Part shown: positions 1 to 8,020 of the stretch, piece by piece
How positions within the stretch are numbered: the stretch's first letter is position 1
How the letters are laid out: each line of letters opens with the position of its first letter
Source: an uncultured Idiomarina sp.
Lineage (GTDB): Bacteria; Pseudomonadota; Gammaproteobacteria; Enterobacterales; Alteromonadaceae
Assembly: GCA_946885915.1 (NCBI GenBank)
Contig: CAMPHF010000002.1
Coordinates: 313,518-377,517, forward strand
DNA length: 64,000 bases
Direction: 5' to 3'
Made by a program: the position numbers and the translations under genes
The notes under the pieces: generated by a model
Told to the model about the DNA's origin: nothing
Database searches by the model: none
Seen by the model: only the letters and a program-made list of their open reading frames with translations

Positions 1-1
1 T

Positions 2-550
2 GATAATTACATCGCCTGCACCTTGCTGGTACTGCTGGGTTGCCGGAAATCGGAACTATGTGAAGCGAAATGGAAGGAATTTGACCTCGAGAACGGCGTT
101 TGGGAGCTTCCTAAGGAACGAAGTAAGTCAGGTGTAGGGCTAACCATTCCATTACCGGATTTAGCCGTAGAGCTGTTCCAGGAGCTTCAAATTCGTGCGG
201 CGGGATCAGACTACGTATTTCCGAGTCGCCGCCGAGCCATTCGTCCACACATGGGACCTGATACCTTAAACCGAGCGATTGGTAAGATGTTCGGCATTGA
301 AACGGGCAAACGCACCACGCCACCTAACTTGATGGGTGAGTTAGAATACTTTCGTGTACATGACTTACGTCGTACCTGCCGCACATTACTAGCGAGTTTG
401 GGCGTACCTGGCCACGTTGCCGAGCGATGCCTTAACCATAAATTGAAAGGGGTTGAGGGCATTTACGACCGGCATGATTACTTCGAGGAGCGAAGAGAGG
501 CGCTTGCCTTGCTTGCCGCGCGGCTGAAGCCTATTCTCGCTCCTAATTAA
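2..550 (+). CDS. Tyrosine integrase, C-terminal catalytic half (cut by window edge)
   Basis: Site-specific recombinase of the phage/P4 integrase type; it would insert or excise the genomic island. The reading frame is open to the first base, so the N-terminal DNA-binding part lies outside. The catalytic set is visible: Arg in GCRKSEL (about 41-60), the HDLRRT box (about 358-375), His in LNHK (about 431-442) and the nucleophilic Tyr in GIYDRHDY (about 458-481). The TTG at 23 is internal and not the true start. The protein ends 3 bp before a convergent gene. Its place at the left edge suggests an island end or an internal junction of nested elements. The family call is sure; which element it mobilises is inference. 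Confidence 0.9.
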   Translation, partial: DNYIACTLLVLLGCRKSELCEAKWKEFDLENGVWELPKERSKSGVGLTIPLPDLAVELFQELQIRAAGSDYVFPSRRRAIRPHMGPDTLNRAIGKMFGIETGKRTTPPNLMGELEYFRVHDLRRTCRTLLASLGVPGHVAERCLNHKLKGVEGIYDRHDYFEERREALALLAARLKPILAPN

Positions 551-553
551 CAA

Positions 554-1834
554 CTAGTTTGTTTTATTGGGCATCTGGGGAGTTGGGAACTTCACTGATT
601 TAATCTCTTCCGGTGTCGCGTTGCCTATTTTTGCCCTATTTACTAGGCTTTTAAATGATTCTATCGATTGAGGTATCTCGTCGCTATCAAATCGAGATGG
701 TTGTCGCCAATCGCGGCCATCGGACTGCACCAATTGATGACTTACAAGTTGGTCTTTAACTTTATTTCGCTCTTCCACAAGTGACGTGACAAGGTGACTT
801 AGTGCATCAATAATTGCCCGCTGACGTTCCATCTCGTCATCGCTAAACCTTAAATCTTTGAGTTCATTATTCAGGTCGCGTTCTAACTCTCGGTTTGTGC
901 TAGAAAGCTCCGCTACTCGTTGCTCTAGATTGTTTATCCGATGCTTGAAGCCCTCGGTGTTAAGAGCATCTTTCACCAATTGATCGATGAATTCATCCTC
1001 TTTAATAGCGCTAGTATTAAGTTGCTTGTAGTGCAATTTTTCGAATTTGTAACGGTATTTGGCAAGCTTGCCAGTTGTCCTTTGGGGTAGTTCGAAAACA
1101 TCATCGATGCGGAGATCATCTATAGTTCTTTTTACTTCGTCTGTCGTTAGCTTTCGACCCAATAAGCCAGGTGCCGAGCGGCTTGCTATAGACTTATTTA
1201 TATTGTGTAAAACGCCCTCTCGAATCATCAACGTAAGCACGTCCTCAGCATCTAAAGGATTGACTTGCCCGTTGTTCGCGTTTGCTTGCTTGTTCAGCTT
1301 CTCGATAAATCCATAGACTTTCTTGCCCAGTGATGCCTCGTCAGGAAACGCGCGGTTACCAAATATGAAGTCGCCCACTCCGTGCTCTCGTGCAAAAGGG
1401 TTCGTAATGTCTTTCACGGTCAGTTTTTTTCGTTGCCTAGCTTTGTCGGTGAATAGGGAGTTGATACTGGCTGATTCGCGGATGAGCGTGTCGATCAGTT
1501 CATTTTTGCTGGCGGATGTTTCGTCGCTTAAGGTATTCAGCTGTTTGTCTGAGGTGATCGATATTTCGAAGGTTCGGCTCACCTTGTTTCCAGCACTTCG
1601 CCTCTTTTCAAATTGCTCATAAGCCGACTTTAAGTTGCGCAAAAATCGATAATCGCTGTCCTTAGATTGTTCATACAAATGGACGATATGATCTTTAAGT
1701 GACTGTGAGTCATCGACATCTTGACGCAGTGGAGGGCTATTCCGACGGTCCCTGAAATATTTCTTTAACCAAGTTACCGCTTCCCGATCCTGAAGGTCAA
1801 AATTGATGATCCAGTGGCTCCGTTTCTTGCTCAT
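554..1834 (-). CDS. Coiled-coil protein with ribbon-helix-helix-like segment, function unknown
   Basis: I do not recognise a named family for this 426-aa protein. Residues 86-120 read strand-helix-helix (RTFEISIT, then LNTLSDETSAS, then ELIDTLIRES), which resembles the ribbon-helix-helix DNA-binding fold of ParG/Arc/omega-type proteins. Residues about 295-370 are a charged heptad-like coiled coil (INNLEQRVAELS onward). Start at 1834: ATG with a GGAGAAT-type Shine-Dalgarno upstream. Immediately upstream lie six tandem 12-bp repeats, so an autoregulator or partition-like DNA binder is plausible, but this is inference. It converges on the integrase with a 3-bp gap. It could also be a structural or replication accessory protein of the island. 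Confidence 0.6.
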   Translation of the reverse strand: MSKKRSHWIINFDLQDREAVTWLKKYFRDRRNSPPLRQDVDDSQSLKDHIVHLYEQSKDSDYRFLRNLKSAYEQFEKRRSAGNKVSRTFEISITSDKQLNTLSDETSASKNELIDTLIRESASINSLFTDKARQRKKLTVKDITNPFAREHGVGDFIFGNRAFPDEASLGKKVYGFIEKLNKQANANNGQVNPLDAEDVLTLMIREGVLHNINKSIASRSAPGLLGRKLTTDEVKRTIDDLRIDDVFELPQRTTGKLAKYRYKFEKLHYKQLNTSAIKEDEFIDQLVKDALNTEGFKHRINNLEQRVAELSSTNRELERDLNNELKDLRFSDDEMERQRAIIDALSHLVTSLVEERNKVKDQLVSHQLVQSDGRDWRQPSRFDSDEIPQSIESFKSLVNRAKIGNATPEEIKSVKFPTPQMPNKTN

Positions 1835-1860
1835 GGAAATCCATTCTCCTAATAATTAAC

Positions 1861-1932
1861 AAGGTTTCAAACAGGCTTTAAAACAGGCTTTAAAACAAGC
1901 TTTTCAACAAGCATGAAAACAAGTTTTAAACT
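1861..1932. repeat. Six tandem 12-bp repeats (iteron- or operator-like)
   Basis: Six consecutive 12-mers in strict phase; copies two and three are identical (AGGCTTTAAAAC), the others diverge at a few positions (e.g. AAGCATGAAAAC). The consensus is close to AAGCTTTTAAAC. The array starts 27 bp upstream of the minus-strand gene beginning at 1834 and lies about 340 bp from an HUH-protein gene on the plus strand. It could be the operator of the ribbon-helix-helix-like protein or an iteron set of a satellite replication origin; the sequence alone does not decide. Confidence 0.8.
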
Positions 1933-2272
1933 TATTCCAGTACCCTATCAGGTCCTTTATTTAAAAGGTTCTGAGATATCACGTGTTTGAGGTTATACTT
2001 GATGAGAAATATAGTCAAAGTCAAACCGTTAAATTAAATCACATTAATTAAACAAGAAAATTAAGAAGTAGGAGCACGAACTCGAGGCGTATAAATTGAT
2101 GTTTTGTTCAAATTAATTTCGATGGAATTTAATGGCATTTTCGAGCTTAAATGCTCGGTAGGTAATTATTTGAATGTATGTATTAGTAATATATACATAA
2201 TCAATAAGTGACTATTGGAGAGCAGCATAAAAGCTGCTCGACCATAACAGTCAGTATTATAAAGATACATAA
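1933..2272. other. AT-rich non-coding spacer with small inverted repeats
   Basis: There is no convincing gene between the 12-bp repeats and the HUH gene. It holds an ATGTAT (2174-2179)/ATACAT (2193-2198) inverted pair in an AT-rich stretch that could contain a promoter, and a perfect 7-bp hairpin GAGCAGC (2220-2226)/GCTGCTC (2233-2239). At 2252-2260 is CAGTATTAT, loosely like the TAGTATTAC nick site of some HUH Rep proteins; this may be chance. The layout of repeats and hairpins before an HUH gene is what a small replication origin would look like, but no function is shown. Confidence 0.4.
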
Positions 2273-2315
2273 AGGACTCCTTGTATGAAGCAGTCACATT
2301 CATACAAGGAGTCCT
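2273..2315 (+). promoter_or_regulatory. Perfect 17-bp inverted repeat burying the ribosome-binding site
   Basis: The arms 2273-2289 and 2299-2315 are perfect reverse complements with a 9-nt loop (GCAGTCACA). The right arm contains the Shine-Dalgarno AAGGAG (2306-2311) of the ATG at 2317. In mRNA this hairpin would hide the ribosome site; in DNA it is a strong cruciform or a dyad operator. The alternative TTG at 2281 falls within the left arm and has no SD, which supports the ATG at 2317. Confidence 0.8.
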
Positions 2316-2316
2316 C

Positions 2317-2976
2317 ATGAACAAGCGAGCTAAAGATAACACCAACCTAAAGCTAACCTATGAATCAACATTCAAGGGTAAGGATATTTATCAGTCAAGT
2401 GATGGTCTTGTAATCAATTACCTAGAATCAATCGATACAGTTTTTACGAATGCATTCAACGATTATGGTCGATTGATAGTGGTGCGAATCGACCTGCGTT
2501 ATCCAAATCGGCCAGACGTGTTTCATCAAGAGGGTGATATCGGGGATTTTTTCAAAAAGCTTGATTATCAATTTAAAGTTGAGCGCACGCGACGAATGAA
2601 AAGTTATGGGCGTGGTCACTCCTGTGTATTACGTGGCTTCTGGTGTATTGAGCAGGACTCATCATCGAATCCTCACTATCACGTTGTATTGGTACTGCAC
2701 GAAGCTTTTTTTGGTTGTCTAGGGCAGTTTAAAGGGAACACTAGAAGCCTTTCGCATTTCATTAGGCTTGCTTGGGCTAGAGTGCTTGGAGTGAGCTTAA
2801 GCGAGCTAGGCGGTGTTGTGGAATTCCCTGACAATGGCACATATCGGATTAAACGCAGCGATAGTCATGACTGTCCGGTTTTTCAAGCGATGTATTACCG
2901 TGTTAGTTACTTGGCCAAACTAAAAACCAAGCATTACGGTGACTACAAGAAGTCATTCGGTGCCAGCCGAAAATGA
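2317..2976 (+). CDS. Inovirus Gp2 / YagK-YfjJ family HUH-like protein
   Basis: 219-aa protein resembling the YagK/YfjJ (inovirus Gp2-like) domain found in satellites and cryptic prophages, related to HUH replication-initiation endonucleases. Visible: a beta strand LIVVRIDLRYP (res 53-63), the metal-binding HYH at 120-122 in NPHYHVVLVL, and a C-terminal helix with Tyr193/Tyr194/Tyr198 and Lys201 (MYYRVSYLAK) that could supply the nucleophile. The expected action is nicking single-stranded DNA at an origin. The ATG at 2317 has a good SD inside a hairpin. A degenerate relative follows 63 bp downstream. Family assignment is by motif only; endonuclease activity is inferred. Confidence 0.75.
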   Translation: MNKRAKDNTNLKLTYESTFKGKDIYQSSDGLVINYLESIDTVFTNAFNDYGRLIVVRIDLRYPNRPDVFHQEGDIGDFFKKLDYQFKVERTRRMKSYGRGHSCVLRGFWCIEQDSSSNPHYHVVLVLHEAFFGCLGQFKGNTRSLSHFIRLAWARVLGVSLSELGGVVEFPDNGTYRIKRSDSHDCPVFQAMYYRVSYLAKLKTKHYGDYKKSFGASRK

Positions 2977-3039
2977 CTACCTCATAATTAAATACTGCGT
3001 TGGGTAATCCTGTGAACGAATAACTTTCAGGAGAATCCC

Positions 3040-3627
3040 ATGACATCAATCTTTGTTGGTAATACTTTTAAATCGCTTCCCGTAGAGTTTAGCAAATATG
3101 GTCTTTCGCCAAGTCGTCTGCGGCAATTACATCATGAGTTGGTTTTGCGCCCTGAGCAGAGTCAATCGATAGCTGTTGTAACGCTATCGCTTGCCTTGCC
3201 CGATGATGGCAAATACCGGCAATTCAAAGAGCTTATACGCGCATTTGAGAAATCGCTTCGCGATGAACTGCGCTGGTCAGGTGATAAGCGGCTAGAGCAT
3301 AACAAACGCTTTTATCAGTCCAACGTTCGCTTTTTGTGGGCTTATGACGTTGATGGCGAAAGACGTCCAAAGACGCGCACATGGCGCCTGGCAATTGCTA
3401 TACATGGCCATGAGTTGCGTGAAGCAGCCACTGCCGTTACCGAGTTTAAACTGTTTGCAAAAATGGCATGGTGTCGAGCACTCGGTTTCTCAAAGTTTAA
3501 GCCCGGTTCATTGGTGAAGCTCGGAAGAAAACCCGTGGTAACACTTGATAAGACATCCAATGATTACTTCACCGAGCTAGAGCACGTTTTTCGTCGATTG
3601 AGTTTACTTGCGCAATTACCAGCATAA
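3040..3627 (+). CDS. Degenerate YfjJ/Gp2-like paralogue lacking the HUH motif
   Basis: 195 aa with SD CAGGAGA before ATG. It parallels the preceding protein segment by segment: VVTLSLALP against VVRIDLRYP, FLWAYDVD...TWRLAIAIHG against GFWCIEQD...HYHVVLVLHE, AWCRALGF against AWARVLGV, and VFRRLSLLAQL against YYRVSYLAKL. At the active site the two HUH histidines are replaced by Thr114 and Arg116, and the Tyr pair by Val-Phe. It therefore keeps the fold but apparently not catalysis. A regulatory subunit or DNA-binding partner of the intact copy is the simplest reading. Homology was judged by eye. Confidence 0.6.
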   Translation: MTSIFVGNTFKSLPVEFSKYGLSPSRLRQLHHELVLRPEQSQSIAVVTLSLALPDDGKYRQFKELIRAFEKSLRDELRWSGDKRLEHNKRFYQSNVRFLWAYDVDGERRPKTRTWRLAIAIHGHELREAATAVTEFKLFAKMAWCRALGFSKFKPGSLVKLGRKPVVTLDKTSNDYFTELEHVFRRLSLLAQLPA

Positions 3628-3643
3628 AACAATACCGGATTGG

Positions 3644-3916
3644 CTAGCGGAGCTTGTCGACCAGCTCCTGATAATAGCATTCAAGGAACACGCCAGATGA
3701 CCCCTTAAGTTTGGTAGCAATACTGTGGTCACGATTTGCGAACCGGCGACCACAGCTCAGGCATTCATACTTATCTTTGGTTCCATAAACTGGGACCGCG
3801 AATTTACCGCAGTCATTACAGCTTAGGGATTCGCGCTTGATGATCCCGAGGTAACGTTTCTCTTCATGGTCATGGTAACCATCCCATGCCTTACCTAATA
3901 GATTGAATAATCCCAT
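3644..3916 (-). CDS. Small zinc-ribbon protein
   Basis: 90 aa when started at the ATG at 3916, which has an excellent AAGGAGG Shine-Dalgarno; the reading frame continues upstream but without one. It contains two CxxC knuckles (CNDC and CLSC, about 17 residues apart), the signature of a four-cysteine zinc ribbon, preceded by a charged stretch (GYHDHEEKRYLG). Function unknown; such ribbons often bind nucleic acid or act in protein complexes. It converges on the degenerate Gp2-like gene with a 16-bp gap and is divergent from the next small gene. Confidence 0.55.
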   Translation of the reverse strand: MGLFNLLGKAWDGYHDHEEKRYLGIIKRESLSCNDCGKFAVPVYGTKDKYECLSCGRRFANRDHSIATKLKGSSGVFLECYYQELVDKLR

Positions 3917-4065
3917 TATGTCCTCCTTGCACTCTGAATGGCATCTATGCGCCAGCACAACAAATGTTGGCTGGTTAATCAGTGCGTGGTAGAAAATGCC
4001 ACCAACCAATCGCTGTATAGGTTCAGCCGGTCGATAGGTGTGACGAATGGGCAGGAGATAAATTT

Positions 4066-4362
4066 ATGAGTTATCGAATTCGCCCGCTTAAGGCAGCGCA
4101 AATAAAGGCAACGGCAAAGCAGACCAAATACAAGGAAAAGATACCCAAGGAGTTGGTCGATGCCATCACAACCATGTCGAGCTTAGTTAGCAAAGAGGGC
4201 ATGCAGGTGCAGGAACAAGCCATATACTTAAGTACCACCCTTGCCAACCGACTGCCGAAGTCGCTTGAGTCGGTGGACTTTTGTTCAGCATTAGCGCAGG
4301 AATTTTTAAGTCAAAACTTGGAGGCGCTTTATTTGGCTGGACGGGTTGCGAAGAAAAAGTAG
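4066..4362 (+). CDS. Small basic hypothetical protein
   Basis: 98-aa Lys-rich protein with SD CAGGAG before ATG. The N-terminal 25 residues are strongly basic (KAAQIKATAKQTKYKEK) and the rest looks helical. I recognise no family. Lying among island genes with its own ribosome site, it is probably real and could be a nucleic-acid-binding accessory protein. No transmembrane segment or cysteine motif is seen. Confidence 0.45.
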   Translation: MSYRIRPLKAAQIKATAKQTKYKEKIPKELVDAITTMSSLVSKEGMQVQEQAIYLSTTLANRLPKSLESVDFCSALAQEFLSQNLEALYLAGRVAKKK

Positions 4363-4728
4363 GCTCTACGTACGACAGTTTGCTGGCGCAACAATGCTTA
4401 CGTGAACGGCATAGTGAGATCAGTGAAGTAACGAAAAAAACAATGGCGAAAGCATGGTAAAATTCTAGCAACAATAGCTCTCGATTCTTTGCGTATCTAG
4501 TTATACAACACAGCTTGTATTGCTCCACCTAATTCTGGCAACATGAATGATTCAGTATGATTAAAAGAAAATAGGATTCGCTGAGATTTTTTGTCAGGAT
4601 GGCTGCTGCCGATTTGCCACTTCAGCGTCGTCCGAGTCGAACTTCATTCATTAGTCTGCATTTTGTTTTGTAAAGATAAAAAATCTGCAGGAACTTGAAT
4701 ACCACGTTAACTTAACCGGGAATTTAAT
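4363..4728. other. Non-coding spacer before the GHKL-nuclease gene
   Basis: 366 bp with stops in all frames and no tRNA or clear terminator that I can see. It must carry the promoter of the downstream gene; AT-rich blocks occur around 4660-4690. Nothing else stands out. Confidence 0.4.
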
Positions 4729-6828
4729 ATGACGTTGGATATTAATGGCGGACTCAAGAATACGGATATCAGCTCAAATAAGTATGTGGTGATTGATGAG
4801 CTTCTTTCTAATGCAATCGACTCATATTTAATTCGCCGTGAATCTGAGCAATTTGATGATGCTTTAACTGTCGAAATAAAAATAGACTTCGAAAAGCATC
4901 AATTATTTGAGGAGTTTGGTGAGAAAAATATCACTATTTCTTGCACTGATAATGGCGCGGGATTCGGGCCGCAACAGCTAAAAGCCTTTGTAACTAGAGA
5001 TTCGACTTTTAAAGATCACTTAAAAATATCCGGGTTAGGAAAATGCAAGGGTACGGGGCGCATTCAGTTTTTTCATTTTTTTACGAAATTGACTATATCT
5101 AGTGTGGTGTCTGAAGCTGACCAATTAAGTTTGGTTGAATTGAATGTAAATGAAAATACTCGTGAAATTCAACTTAGCGATTTTAAACATTCAGCAATTG
5201 GAGATGTCGAAAAAAAGACGACATTGGAGTTAAGTTGGCTTAAAGAAGATGCCGCACGGAAGCACTTTGACTCTAATGGCGTAAAAAGCGATCTAGCAGC
5301 TGAGACAATCAAGCAGCATTTGTTTATGACTTTTTTGAACAGGCTGATTTTTTTGAAAGGTGTCATAGGTGACTTCGACATAAAGATAAGCGATAACCTA
5401 GCTGGTCACTCAAATTCAGTTCATATTAGATCGGCTGAATTACCATCACCAACCGAAACTAGTGTGCTGCCATTAACGTGCATCCATGGTAATTCCAAGG
5501 ATCAAAAAGCGGTTATAAAAATCTCACGGTACTCACTGCAAGCAAGTAAATTTAAAGATTCAAAACATGAAGTGGCTCTTTGTGCTAATTCATCAGTGGT
5601 GCTATCGCTGAGCAAACATTATTTTAGAAACCAACGAGACAGAGAAAAGCCGATTAACGAAATGTTCGAGCTTATATTTGTTGAAAGTGAAATTCTTGAA
5701 AATACTGTGAATGATCAACGCGACAACTTTAATTTAAAAAAGGATTGCGTTGGCTCGGATTTACTCAGTGGCTTTTCATTGCAGGATATTATTGATTCTA
5801 TAGAGGATTACGTATATCAAATTTTAACACCACAAGAATTTGATAGAGAAAATTTAGTTAAGCTAACCAATGAACGTTTTGGTATAACTCAATCTATGAT
5901 TAGCGAAGCCAATATAAAAATTCGATACTCAGATGATGAGGAAAGCATAGCAAAAAGAGTACTTCGGAAGTATCAAGAGGATATTGTGAAGGATACATCT
6001 GAAATTTTTGATTTGAAGAAAGAGTTAGTCCAATTAGACCCCAGAAGCGAAAACTTTAGAGAAAAAATAGGTGAGTTGTCTTGGAAGTACACTTCAACGA
6101 TAAAAAAAGTTGATATGGCGAACCTTTCTCAGCTAGTAGTTCGGAGGTCCTCAATTTTAGACGTTCTAAAAATGTCGATTGATTCAATGTTAGCCTGCCA
6201 ACAAGATGAATTCGCTCGTCAGCAGAATGAAAAAATAATTCACAACATATTTTTTCCAACAGGAAAGGATAGCACTGACAATGTCGACCATGACATATGG
6301 TTGTTGAATGAGGAGCATCACTACTTTGACCATATTGCATCCGATAAGCCATTGGCTTCATTTCCTTGGGACGACACTACAAAAGTATTTGAAAGTGATG
6401 TTGATGAGAGACTTGAGGCGCTGTTTAAAGAGAACAATGAAAAGCACAGATTAAAGAGGCCAGATATTGCCATATTTAATGAAGAAGGAGCGGCTGTAAT
6501 TGTCGAGTTCAAAGCGCCAGGTGTTGGGCTTCAAGACCACATAAGTGATTTGATCCAATATGCGAGACTTCTCGCTGCCAAATCGAACGGTAGAATACGC
6601 AAAATATACGGCTACTTAATTGGTGACACGATTGACGATAGCCGAATGCCAGGGTCCTACACGCAGTTCCCCAGCGGCATGGGTTATTTTAGCTCAGAAG
6701 CAATTATCGACCATAAAACGCGTATTCCATATGGCGAGTTGTATTCAGAAGTTCTGCAATACAGCCAATTTGTCGATCGGGCAACTAAGCGCTTGGCAAA
6801 GTATCGTGAGAAGTTAAATCTAAAGTAG
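4729..6828 (+). CDS. GHKL (Hsp90-like) ATPase fused to a PD-(D/E)XK-type nuclease
   Basis: 699 aa. The N-terminal GHKL ATP-binding fold is clear: N-box ELLSNAIDSY (E24, N28), G1 box CTDNGAGFG (D74-G80) and a glycine-rich lid KISGLGKCKGTGR (about 99-111). The middle is helical and charged. The C-terminus has RPDIAIF followed by VIVEFKAPG, giving D about 578, E about 593 and K about 595, the D...ExK core of PD-(D/E)XK nucleases. MutL/Hsp90-like ATP-driven conformational control of a nuclease is the natural inference, fitting a single-gene anti-phage effector. It is AT-rich compared with the chromosome to the right and has a weak ribosome site. No partner gene is adjacent. The domains are confident; the defence role is inferred. 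Confidence 0.75.
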   Translation: MTLDINGGLKNTDISSNKYVVIDELLSNAIDSYLIRRESEQFDDALTVEIKIDFEKHQLFEEFGEKNITISCTDNGAGFGPQQLKAFVTRDSTFKDHLKISGLGKCKGTGRIQFFHFFTKLTISSVVSEADQLSLVELNVNENTREIQLSDFKHSAIGDVEKKTTLELSWLKEDAARKHFDSNGVKSDLAAETIKQHLFMTFLNRLIFLKGVIGDFDIKISDNLAGHSNSVHIRSAELPSPTETSVLPLTCIHGNSKDQKAVIKISRYSLQASKFKDSKHEVALCANSSVVLSLSKHYFRNQRDREKPINEMFELIFVESEILENTVNDQRDNFNLKKDCVGSDLLSGFSLQDIIDSIEDYVYQILTPQEFDRENLVKLTNERFGITQSMISEANIKIRYSDDEESIAKRVLRKYQEDIVKDTSEIFDLKKELVQLDPRSENFREKIGELSWKYTSTIKKVDMANLSQLVVRRSSILDVLKMSIDSMLACQQDEFARQQNEKIIHNIFFPTGKDSTDNVDHDIWLLNEEHHYFDHIASDKPLASFPWDDTTKVFESDVDERLEALFKENNEKHRLKRPDIAIFNEEGAAVIVEFKAPGVGLQDHISDLIQYARLLAAKSNGRIRKIYGYLIGDTIDDSRMPGSYTQFPSGMGYFSSEAIIDHKTRIPYGELYSEVLQYSQFVDRATKRLAKYREKLNLK

Positions 6829-6841
6829 TGAGCTAGAGCGA

Positions 6842-7402
6842 TCATATCTCCAGCTCAACAAAGTCTCGGTCAACATCCTCTTGCGTTATCCCGATGTAAC
6901 GCAGCGTTACAGATTCTGACCCATGGCGCAGCATCTTCATGACACGAGCCAGGTCGTTGGTGTTTTTATACAGGTGGTAACCTCGGGTTTTGCGCATTGA
7001 GTGAGTGCCCAGTGATAGCCCCACTTCCTCGCCTATCATGGATATGGCGCGACTGACATAACGGCGACTGAGTGGCTTGGGGCTTTTGTTCAGTGACCAG
7101 CGATTGCGATGGGATTGGAACAGATATACATGGTCCGGGTTATCACGGCGTAAACGTTCGATAATACTCAGTGCCTTATCGTTGAGTTTGATGGTGGCGG
7201 TTTTTCCGGTTTTACTTTCGACAATCATTAAGCGATCATCGCGAATGTCCTCAAACCGAATATTGAGCAAGTCGGATATCCGCAGCGCCAGGTTTAATCC
7301 TAAATCCCAGATGTCCGCCATTTGTTTGCCAAAGGTACGCTCCAGCAAGTGACTGACTAGCTTCACGGTGTCGAGGTTTTTAACAGCATAGACTTCTGCC
7401 AT
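6842..7402 (-). CDS. FimB/FimE-sized tyrosine recombinase
   Basis: 186-aa tyrosine recombinase consisting almost only of the catalytic domain, as in the fimbrial switch recombinases FimB/FimE (about 200 aa). The full active site is present: R41 (ALRISDLL), K64 (ESKTGK), H134 and R137 (HSMRKT), H160 (LRHGS) and Y169 (RYIG). It is convergent with the GHKL-nuclease gene. Upstream (7403-7524) lie several GGGAAC/GTTCCC and AAAACGGG/CCCGTTTT inverted repeats that could be its own sites. Whether it inverts, excises or resolves something cannot be told here. Confidence 0.88.
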   Translation of the reverse strand: MAEVYAVKNLDTVKLVSHLLERTFGKQMADIWDLGLNLALRISDLLNIRFEDIRDDRLMIVESKTGKTATIKLNDKALSIIERLRRDNPDHVYLFQSHRNRWSLNKSPKPLSRRYVSRAISMIGEEVGLSLGTHSMRKTRGYHLYKNTNDLARVMKMLRHGSESVTLRYIGITQEDVDRDFVELEI

Positions 7403-7430
7403 GGCTAAGTTCCTTTTTTGTCGTATAACG

Positions 7431-7516
7431 CGAAAACGGGAACTTCAGAGCATAATTTGCTCATCGGCCCCCGTTTTTATTGGCTTGCAGTGTTCCCTTA
7501 ATACCTATTTGGGAAC
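7431..7516. repeat. Nested inverted repeats upstream of the small recombinase gene
   Basis: AAAACGGG (7433-7440) pairs with CCCGTTTT (7470-7477) around an inner GAGCA/TGCTC hairpin; GTTCCC (7492-7497) pairs with GGGAAC (7511-7516). Read on the minus strand, the outer pair ends in a short T run, so it may be an imperfect terminator for the radC unit. It may equally be recombinase-binding sites. Confidence 0.4.
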
Positions 7517-7524
7517 TTAAATGG

Positions 7525-8010
7525 TTAGGGTTGGTTGTCTTTCGATACAACGTCCGGCATGAACGCCCGTTGAAACACCCGCACCCCGGCGTCTGATAAC
7601 GCATCGGCAATCAGCGGCACAATTTTACGGGCGACAAATTCAGTATCGAGACTAAAAATGCCCCGGTCGAACGTAATGACCGCCGCATAAGCTTCAGCGT
7701 CTCGTGCAACCCGCATGATTTCTTCTCGGTCGACCTTGCAGCGATTTACCACCTCATGCTCGAACCGATACGATGAAACCACTTCGCCACGGTCATCCAA
7801 GAATAAGAGTCCGTAGATGCCAGGCGCAGGAGTTGCTTCATGCTTTGCAATGTCACCGGTCGGAGGGTGCTCCGGCTCTCGTATAGTCGGTATTTCTCGC
7901 TCGCGTTGCTGCTGGCGAATTTGCGGAAGTACGGCCAGTGCAGTAATTGCCGCTTTAATGCCGAGTATCGCCCACTTACGAGCTTCAGGGCTTTGGAAAA
8001 TTAAACTCAT
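7525..8010 (-). CDS. Hypothetical membrane-anchored island protein
   Basis: 161 aa from the ATG at 8010, which has SD AAGGAGAG; longer in-frame starts overlap radC and lack one. An N-terminal hydrophobic stretch (WAILGIKAAITALAVLP, about res 10-26) could be a membrane anchor or uncleaved signal. It is followed by a charged linker and a soluble alpha/beta-looking domain (IYGLLFLDDRGEVVSSYRF...). It lies 10 bp downstream of radC and is very likely cotranscribed. No family recognised. Confidence 0.5.
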   Translation of the reverse strand: MSLIFQSPEARKWAILGIKAAITALAVLPQIRQQQREREIPTIREPEHPPTGDIAKHEATPAPGIYGLLFLDDRGEVVSSYRFEHEVVNRCKVDREEIMRVARDAEAYAAVITFDRGIFSLDTEFVARKIVPLIADALSDAGVRVFQRAFMPDVVSKDNQP

Positions 8011-8020
8011 GATGCTCTCC

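Noticed and set aside
2281..2316. TTG at 2281 as the HUH-gene start
   Set aside because: It lies within the hairpin arm without an SD, while ATG 2317 has AAGGAG at proper spacing.
581..7518. TTGGGAACTT shared at 583-592 and 7509-7518 as an attachment core
   Set aside because: Only 10 bp, and the first copy lies inside a coding region; chance is a sufficient explanation.
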